Program-made: the position numbers and the translations under genes | Shown: in pieces, positions 22,871-30,500 of the stretch | Numbering within the stretch: position 1 is the first letter of the stretch | Layout of the letters: every line of letters starts with the position of its first letter | Assembly (NCBI GenBank): GCA_015296065.1 | Contig: DVDU01000239.1 | Location: 1-39,944 of the forward strand | DNA length: 39,944 nucleotides | Direction of reading: 5' to 3' | Source of the DNA: Oscillatoriaceae cyanobacterium M33_DOE_052 | Lineage (GTDB): Bacteria; Cyanobacteriota; Cyanobacteriia; Cyanobacteriales; Laspinemataceae | The notes under the pieces: generated by a model | What the model saw: only the letters and a program-made list of their open reading frames with translations | What the model was told of the DNA's origin: nothing | The model's database searches: none

Positions 22871-25800
22871 CTACCAAGGACTACCAATCACGGTAAAAGC
22901 TGACCAGTAATAAGGATGACTCAGACTTTCTTTCGTCACCCCAGCCAGTTCGGGTGGTAGCTCGATCGCAGCCCCTCGGTTTGCCGCCCGTAAAGTACCA
23001 TTTTGCACCGTAATTTCACCGCGAATTACCGCTACTTGGGCTCGGCGGAGAGCTTCCGCTTTCGTCGGAGCTGTTTCAATCTGGCGGTAAAACTCACTCA
23101 TTAGTGCTAAAGTGCCTTCATCGCTCACAGACCACAAACTGGCGATCGCTGTGCGTACCCCACTTTTCACCGCCAAACCTGCTAAACCCAACTCCGCCTC
23201 TCGGTCTCCCAAGGCACTGCGACAAGCCGAAATTACCAGCAAATCTAGAGGCGGGTTGCCCCATCCCATATCAGGAATTTGGTCTAAAGTCAGCTTGTCA
23301 TTCCACAAGTGAATATACGAGTTAGTTAATGCTCCTGGCTGAAAATCCGCGTGAGTAGCCAAGTGGAGGATGTTAGCTGAACCCGCAGCTCTGGGCTGAG
23401 AGAGATTGGCCCGGGTAAACTCTTGGTTGAGGTAAAATTTGTCAACACCTAACTCGGAAGTGATGGTTTTTAGTTCCACCGGAACAGCGGGGAGGGGAGT
23501 GTTGTCGCTAAATTGACTCGCTCCCAGTGCCATGATGTTGGCATCTTTCAGAGATTGATAGGTGGCATCGAGCAGAGCAAAACTGGGAATCATCCCCAAG
23601 CTGTACTTTTCTGCGAGGAACTTTTCGCCGTCGTGCAAAGCCCCAATGGGAAGAGAGCGCAACCCCGCATCCATAGAAAACACCAAACAGTCTATGGTTT
23701 GACCCTCCAAGGCTTTTTCTATGGGAGCAATCATCAATTTATATAGCTCTTGGGCGAAGGGTAAATAACTGGTGGTATTGCGTTTGCGGGGGTTAGTCAT
23801 TTCAGAGCGCAGCTTTGTCAGCAGAGGCATCAGCACTTCCCGTTTGGCTTCGGGGACGCTAGTGCGGATGGGGTCGCCTTCACCGGTGAAAATGACGACT
23901 TCTAGCTGCTCGGCGCGTGCCACCATATAGATGATGGCAGTGTTAGTGTTGGTTTGCTCGTTGAGTTGTTTCAGGGTGTTGCGGAAATTAGATATGGCTA
24001 CGGCTTGGCGATCGAGATTCGCCTTCACCCCCAAATACTCTTCAAATTCCTGGTTCCGGTACTGCTCAACTTGCCATACCGTGCCTTCTAAATCGCTACC
24101 ACCAAAAATCCGATCCATTTTGGCATCAACACTGGCACTGTCAGAAGAACCACTCCCACCACCAGCCGAGTTGGCGGCATCAGCAGCTCCGTCACTATTC
24201 GCCGCTCCATCACCGCCACCACCAGAGGAGTCACCACCGCCACCACCATCGCCACCATTAGCACCATTGCCCCCACCGGAGCCACCACCGGAGCCACCAC
24301 CGGCGCCACCACCGGCGCCACCACCATTAGCACCATCACCACCACCAGAGTTAGCAATGTTGCCCCCACCATTAGCGCCACCATTTGCACCACCGCCACC
24401 GGAGCTACTGCCACCAGAACCACCGCCACCGGCGCTAGCAACATTATCACCAAAGGACAAACCGCCGGTGTCAACTACTTTCGCGTCAGCCGTAATAGAA
24501 TCGGCAATTAAATCAGCAGCAGCCACATCAAATTCTTCGGTAAACTGGGCATCCGAGGCGGACAACTCCCCTTGATAATCGGCAAAACTGCCCTCAAATT
24601 CTGACCCTCCATCACTGAAAGAGTCTAAAAGGGCTTGGAACTCAACAATTTGATTATTAAACCCCAAAAACTGAGGAGAAGGACGCTGATCCTGGGGGAA
24701 GATGTTGGGGTCAACAGTGAAAGAGTTAGCCCCGTAGGGCAGGGGAGTAGTGCTAACCGTAGCGCGGGTATCAACGCTGGTGAACATAATCTGATTGTTC
24801 ACATCCTCGCTGACACTAGCCACTGATGCCTGCAAATCCTTTAAGATGGTGGTTTGCACCTCAGTAGAGGAAAATTCAGCCAGAGTTTCGGCCTCGATAA
24901 TATTTCCCGTTACATCAATGTTCTCCGTCACAATAACCGGCGGTTCGGTGATGATATTTTCCCCAGTCACCCCTGGCTGTTCGGGGATGATATCTTCCGG
25001 GTTGATAACCGGCTGTTCCGGGATGGTAATTTCTGGGTTGATAACTGGTTCCTCGGGAGTGATATTTTCTCCCGGAATCACCGGCTGCTGGGGGTTGCTA
25101 GTTTCCGGGTCGATAACTGGCTGTTCCGGGATGCTAGTTTCCGGGGCGATAACTGGCTCTTCCGGGATAATCTCCTCTGGCGGAATTACTTCAGGTTCTG
25201 GTTCTGGTGGTAATTCTGGGCTATCAGTAGTAATCGTGATATTACTGCGGTTAAAGACTCCCGGCGGTACGGGTACTTGGAATAAGGGTGCAACAGTTTC
25301 CACCCCGCTGGTAATGGCGGCGGCGGTGCCATTAGTGGTAGCATCGCCGATGATAAAAGGAGTTGTCGTGCCACCAGCATGGCGGATATTGATAGCACCG
25401 CCAGTTGATGCGTCAATAGCAGTGGCAATGCTAGCAGTGATACCGTTTCTATCAGTAAAACTGCCCGTAGCACGGAAGAAGTTACCCGCCGTGATATTGA
25501 CGAAGCCACCGCCTTGAGCATTTATAGATAAGACATTGATATCTGTAGGCGAATTGAGGGTGATATTGCCGCCAAGACCGGAAAAACTACTAGAATTAAG
25601 GATATCTCCAGTAATACTACCGCCAGCATTGATGGTAATCAAACCACCATTACCGTTGCTGTTACTGGAATTTAAGCCACTAGCATTGATATTGCCCCCA
25701 GCACTGATATTGATTTCGCCGCCGCCAGTGCTGATATCATCCACAAACATATTACCAGCAGCGTTTAAGATTACTGGTCCGCCGGGGGTGGAGATAGTAC

Positions 25801-27346
25801 CCACAATCAGCCGATCGGCCAACTCCCCTGGAGCCAAAGCAAAAGAAGTCCCCGCCACAGCAGTATCAGGAGGTAAATTGGGCCCACTGCTCAGGTTGGC
25901 AACACCAGCACGAAGAATCACCGCCGGACTATTGCGCAGAATCGCTGCATCCGGGTCTGATGAAGCACCTAACGTCGTATCCGGCCCAGTAACGATAATA
26001 TTCCGAGTGGTAATTGCCCCCGTCGCCTCCACCTTCAGCGATACCCCAGTATAATCGCCAAAAACAACATTACCCTGCGCCGAAATAATTGGATCATACC
26101 GGCTAATCAGCTTAGCTGCATCTCCCCCCAACTTCTGAATCGAGAAACTGCCCCGCGCCCCAAAGTGAGAATCTGTATAAACATCACCATTACTCACTAA
26201 AGTAATATCGCCCCCAGATTGGAACGGATAATTATTCGCCCCCGGAATGGCCAAAATATCAATACTGCCATCTCCTTGAATGCTGAGATTACCCCCAGCC
26301 GTAAAACTGCCATCCCTAACCATCACCCCACCAGCCGCATCCAAGCGCATCTCTCCATCCGTGCGCAAGTCTGCCGACACTAAAGTGAGCTGATTATCAG
26401 CAGCAAAATTAACCGTTTTTCCCTCTATTCTCAGAGGCTTTTGCCCAGCGACAACCACCACATCCCCATTACTCACCGATAACCCAGAACCACTCAGAAT
26501 CACCTCGCCAGAGTCAGTCACCGTAGCGGTAGTCGCATGATTAATCTTGCTCCCAGTCAGCATTTGCGGTAGCGAAACCGCAGAAAACCCAGAACCAGAG
26601 GACTCAACCTCTAAACTGAGCAGATGTCCTGGTTGAGAAATGCGGATTATATTACTACCAGGCACAGCAGCAACCGTAATATCCCCACCCGGAGCCATCA
26701 GAGACCCACTATTAACTACCGTTCCCCCAATTAAATTTAAATTGCCATTGATTACCGCTAAATCACCAACATTAATAATGCTTCCCGGTTGGGCAATCCT
26801 AAAACTAAAAGCATTGGGATTACCCACCAACGCGCCATAATCATTATTGCCAAATGCCTCAAACCAACCCGAATCAAACCCAATCCCCGTCGCCGTAGTC
26901 GCCGTAAACGAACCCAGCACATTTAAACTCGCATTCGGCCCAAACACAATCCCTGCCGGATTCATCAAAAACAGATTAGCATTACCACCGCTAACCTGAA
27001 TCAAACCATCAATAATTGAAGCATTACCCCCCGATACCCTGCCCAAAATATTGCGGATGTCTGGAGATGCCATAAAATCAGCAATTTGCCCCTGAGTCAG
27101 CCCAAATTCTTGCAGACTGTGAAACAGGTTAGCTCCATCAGCCGAAGTTTTACCCCCAGTAATCTCATATTTATTCCCCTGCACCTCCACCACAGTCCCA
27201 GTCCCATCTGGAGCGGGAATCACTTGGGCTACTACCAGCGGCTGCATTTCAGCTTTCGCCAGCTCACCCAACCCTAATGGCAGCAACAACCCCCCCAGAA
27301 TTGCTGACAATGGCGACAAAAGTAACACCCTAACTGATGGCAGCAT
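22871..27346 (-). CDS. Two-partner-secretion protein with C-terminal CHAT protease domain
   Basis: 1491 residues. A signal peptide (VRVLLLSPLSAILGGLLLPL, cut near residue 33) is followed by a TPS/filamentous-haemagglutinin N-terminal domain (about 55-300: GRVSGGNASIIDGLIQVSGG, ANLFLMNPAGIVFGPNASLN). Next come beta-helix repeats to about 700, a Pro/Glu repeat (PEQPVINPE type, about 719-812), and a Gly/Ala/Ser-rich stretch (about 970-1070). The C-terminus is a CHAT domain (about 1215-1491) with caspase-type residues His1332 (HLATHADF) and Cys1375 (VISACRSALGD). The start has a strong GAGGAGA (27351-27357). TPS proteins cross the outer membrane through a TpsB pore; none is encoded here. CHAT is usually cytosolic, so an exported CHAT is notable. 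Confidence 0.9.
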   Translation of the reverse strand: MLPSVRVLLLSPLSAILGGLLLPLGLGELAKAEMQPLVVAQVIPAPDGTGTVVEVQGNKYEITGGKTSADGANLFHSLQEFGLTQGQIADFMASPDIRNILGRVSGGNASIIDGLIQVSGGNANLFLMNPAGIVFGPNASLNVLGSFTATTATGIGFDSGWFEAFGNNDYGALVGNPNAFSFRIAQPGSIINVGDLAVINGNLNLIGGTVVNSGSLMAPGGDITVAAVPGSNIIRISQPGHLLSLEVESSGSGFSAVSLPQMLTGSKINHATTATVTDSGEVILSGSGLSVSNGDVVVVAGQKPLRIEGKTVNFAADNQLTLVSADLRTDGEMRLDAAGGVMVRDGSFTAGGNLSIQGDGSIDILAIPGANNYPFQSGGDITLVSNGDVYTDSHFGARGSFSIQKLGGDAAKLISRYDPIISAQGNVVFGDYTGVSLKVEATGAITTRNIIVTGPDTTLGASSDPDAAILRNSPAVILRAGVANLSSGPNLPPDTAVAGTSFALAPGELADRLIVGTISTPGGPVILNAAGNMFVDDISTGGGEINISAGGNINASGLNSSNSNGNGGLITINAGGSITGDILNSSSFSGLGGNITLNSPTDINVLSINAQGGGFVNITAGNFFRATGSFTDRNGITASIATAIDASTGGAINIRHAGGTTTPFIIGDATTNGTAAAITSGVETVAPLFQVPVPPGVFNRSNITITTDSPELPPEPEPEVIPPEEIIPEEPVIAPETSIPEQPVIDPETSNPQQPVIPGENITPEEPVINPEITIPEQPVINPEDIIPEQPGVTGENIITEPPVIVTENIDVTGNIIEAETLAEFSSTEVQTTILKDLQASVASVSEDVNNQIMFTSVDTRATVSTTPLPYGANSFTVDPNIFPQDQRPSPQFLGFNNQIVEFQALLDSFSDGGSEFEGSFADYQGELSASDAQFTEEFDVAAADLIADSITADAKVVDTGGLSFGDNVASAGGGGSGGSSSGGGGANGGANGGGNIANSGGGDGANGGGAGGGAGGGSGGGSGGGNGANGGDGGGGGDSSGGGGDGAANSDGAADAANSAGGGSGSSDSASVDAKMDRIFGGSDLEGTVWQVEQYRNQEFEEYLGVKANLDRQAVAISNFRNTLKQLNEQTNTNTAIIYMVARAEQLEVVIFTGEGDPIRTSVPEAKREVLMPLLTKLRSEMTNPRKRNTTSYLPFAQELYKLMIAPIEKALEGQTIDCLVFSMDAGLRSLPIGALHDGEKFLAEKYSLGMIPSFALLDATYQSLKDANIMALGASQFSDNTPLPAVPVELKTITSELGVDKFYLNQEFTRANLSQPRAAGSANILHLATHADFQPGALTNSYIHLWNDKLTLDQIPDMGWGNPPLDLLVISACRSALGDREAELGLAGLAVKSGVRTAIASLWSVSDEGTLALMSEFYRQIETAPTKAEALRRAQVAVIRGEITVQNGTLRAANRGAAIELPPELAGVTKESLSHPYYWSAFTVIGSPW

Positions 27347-27419
27347 AATTTCTCCTCAAAACCAAACCCTAAAAAAATTTATCCAGCACTTTGTCAAATG
27401 ATCTGGGACTGCTCAAAAG

Positions 27420-27444
27420 CCCCTCTCCCTTTCTGGGAGAGGGG
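27420..27444. repeat. Dispersed hairpin repeat upstream of TPS-CHAT
   Basis: CCCCTCTCCC (27420-27429) pairs perfectly with GGGAGAGGGG (27435-27444) across a 5-nt loop. This is a common interspersed hairpin type in cyanobacteria. It lies in the spacer between the TPS-CHAT start and the stop of the next minus-strand gene. Confidence 0.75.
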
Positions 27445-27518
27445 TTTGGGGTGAGGGCATGTCCCAGATAGACGGGCAAAAGGCTGTATTTTGCCATAGG
27501 ATAGAAACCGTTAGGTTC

Positions 27519-27546
27519 GTAGGGGCGATTCGCGAATCGCCCCTAC
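27519..27546. repeat. GATTCGCGAATC-core palindrome, copy 3 (longest)
   Basis: A perfect 28-bp palindrome: GTAGGGGC arms around the same 12-bp core seen at 9936 and 18554. It is downstream of the second giant gene and upstream of TPS-CHAT. Confidence 0.88.
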
Positions 27547-27553
27547 ACGTATA

Positions 27554-27585
27554 TTGTAGTGGGCAGTACCCTGCCCACCCTACAA
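27554..27585. repeat. Hairpin just past the second giant gene
   Basis: GTGGGCAG (27559-27566) and CTGCCCAC (27571-27578) form a stem with a 4-nt loop. It is extended by TTGTAG and CTACAA with a one-base bulge. It begins 14 nt after the stop of the minus-strand giant gene and could end its transcript. Confidence 0.75.
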
Positions 27586-27598
27586 CTCTACAATGACA

Positions 27599-30500
27599 TC
27601 ACACAAAATCCGCCCGACTCAAACTCAACGCATCCACCCCCTGCAACCGCGCTAAAAACTCACCGGTGAGCGCATTTTGCACTAAGGCATCCCCCGCATA
27701 CAACCCAGTACCATCACTGATAGCCACCCCATCATACACTAACGGCGAAATTAAATCAATTACATCCTCGCCAATCACAAAATCTGTCATCACATCTGCC
27801 ATTTCCACCGTCATCCCTCCCAGACCATTCCCAATGGCAAAGGCATCCCGTCCGGGTCCCCCAGTCAGACTATCTGCACCGGCACCGCCAAACAAATAAT
27901 CATTTCCCTGCTCCCCAAACAACTTATCATTCCCAGTGCCACCATATAGCCGATCGCTCCCCATCCCACCAAAAATCACATCATCATCATCACCACCATC
28001 CACATAATCCTCACCGGGGCCACCAAAAAGCAGGTCTAAACCCGCCCCACCTGTGATATAATCCGCCCCAGCACCACCAGACAACACATCATCTCCATCC
28101 CCACCATCTAAATAATTATTTCCCCCACGACCATTAATCACATCATCACCAACAGACCCCACAATCTGATCATCAGCACCCATACCCATCACACCAGAAG
28201 CTGTGGCCAAACTCCGCACCAAACCCACAGTCTCATTATCCGCGATACTGACAGTAATCCCATTGATAGACAAATTATGATAATCCCCATCCAAACTGGT
28301 CGTCACCAGCCGCACATTACTGGTATGCAAACCTTCCGCCACATTATCATCAACGGCTGACAACCGCACCACTTGCGGGATATTCCAGTTATCAGGAGTA
28401 AAAGTTACATTTGGCACATTTGCCGTGGTTTGCCCATCCGTAATAATGGCAATATCCACATTTGCCACTGGTGGCGTCGTCAGGAACAGCTTATAAATAT
28501 CCTCACCGCCACCCTCCATCACATCCAGCCGTCCGACTGGTTGCACTACCCCTATTCTTCGGGTATCATCTAGCATCGTGCTAGGGGGAAGGGATGGGGT
28601 CACTGGGTTGACAATATCTGTCGATGTGTCATTATCACTGTTGGTGACCGCCACATCTGCTGGGTTGATGCCATTGTAGTTGGCGTCAGTGCTGGTGGCA
28701 GGAGCGGTGATAATATTGTAGGCGATATTGCCATCGGCAACTAAATCATCTACACCAGTGACGGTCACAGTTTGGGCCGTATTCCAGTTAGCGGCAGTAA
28801 AGGTTAAACTGGGTTTGTCTATAGTTCCCTCAGCCACATTATCGCTGCTAAGGTTAATTGTCACATCTCCTGTGGGTTGGGTATTCAGAGCCACTGTAAA
28901 TGTGGCAGTTCCCCCCGCTTCTGTGGTGGTTAAGCCGCTGGTGGGAATTATAGTGATACCGGCGGTGTCATCATCAGTGATGGTGATGGTTTGAGCGGTG
29001 GTGGTTCCCAGCAAAATACCCGTGGATGGGTTGCTGATAGTGAAAGTGGCGGTTTCGTCACCTTCGGTGAGGAGGTCATTGGCAACTGTGAGGGTAACAG
29101 ACCCAGTGCTGCTACCATTAGCTATGGTAATTTGCGCAGGAATAGTAACGCTAAAATCAGCGTTTGATGCTGTACCAGTTAAGGCGAGGTTTAGAGTTTG
29201 GTTGCCAAATACGGGGCCTGGTGTGGTGGCGGTGAGGGTAATGGCGGTGGTTCCGGCTTCTGTACCTGTGGTGGTGTTGACTGAAAGGTTGACTGTGGGT
29301 GGGGGGATGACAATGTTAAAGCTGATGGGAGCGGAGGTGTCAACGCCGCCATTCGCTGTACCGCCATTGTCTCGGAGTTGAACAGAGACTGTGGCTGTAC
29401 CAGGAGTTCCGTTGGGGGTGTAGGTCAGGGTGCCATCATTGGCGATATCTGGCAAGGTGGTAAATAAGGTATTACCAGATGTGACGTTTACCAGAAAGTC
29501 GGCGACGGTTTGAGTGTTTTCATTCGTTGGGCCGAAAACAAAGGTATTTGCCCAGTTGCTGACGCTTTGAGCGGTGTTTGTCCAGGTTGTCAGGGTTTGG
29601 TTTCCGCTGTTGCTGAAGCTGGGAGCGTCGTTTATTGCGGCAACTGTGAGGTTAGCAGTAGCAGCAGTAGGAGCGTAGTTACTGCCATCGCTACCGTTCC
29701 AGGTGAAACTGCTACTCCCGTTGAAGTTGGCGGCGGGGATAAAGGTAAGGTTGGGAATGCTGGCGAGTAGTATTTCTTGGTTTAAAGTGACATTACCGCC
29801 GCTCAGTTGTAATGTGCCATTAGCCGGGAGACTGGTAATTTGAATTTTATTGAGGCTGTTGCCGTCAGCATCGGTGAAGCCAGCGGTAAAGTCAGCGGCA
29901 GCAAAGGTGATGTTACTATCTTCATTGCCGGTTTTGCTGATATTACTGACAGTGGGAATAGTGTTGTAGGTGACGCTGTTATCTGTGCTGGTACTGGCGG
30001 TGTTGTCGTTACCGGCGGCGTCGGTGACGGCACCGGCAATAACACTCGGGACAACTGTGCCACTGGTGGTCATGCCGGAAACGGCTACATTATAAGTTGT
30101 GCCACTACCGCTGATGGTAGGGGTTAATGTGCCGCCTGCGGTGCTACCAGTAAAGCTGATGTCACTGGCATCAAAACCGGTGACGGTTTCTGAGAAGGTG
30201 ACGGTGTAGTTGATGGGAGCGGCGGTGGCGGGGTCGGTTTGTCCTCCGGCTTGTTCTATGGTGACGGTGGGAGCGATGCCATCGATGATGAGGTTTTTAT
30301 TGGCACCGAGGGAGTTTATGGCGCTGGGAGTGGGTAGAGTGAGGATGGCATCATCGGTGTTGGCAAGGTTTTTGATGGTGCCACCGCTCAGCGCTAGGGC
30401 GGTGATGCTGCTATAGTCGAGGTCGGCGGTGTTCTCACCTGTGGCAACGGTGTAGTTGAAGGTGAGGGTATCCGTGCCGCTGCCTGAAGCATAAGTGATA

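Noticed and set aside
23931-24575. A 214-codon Pro-rich plus-strand frame
   Set aside because: It is the complement of the Gly-rich linker of the TPS-CHAT protein (GGN codons read as CCN).
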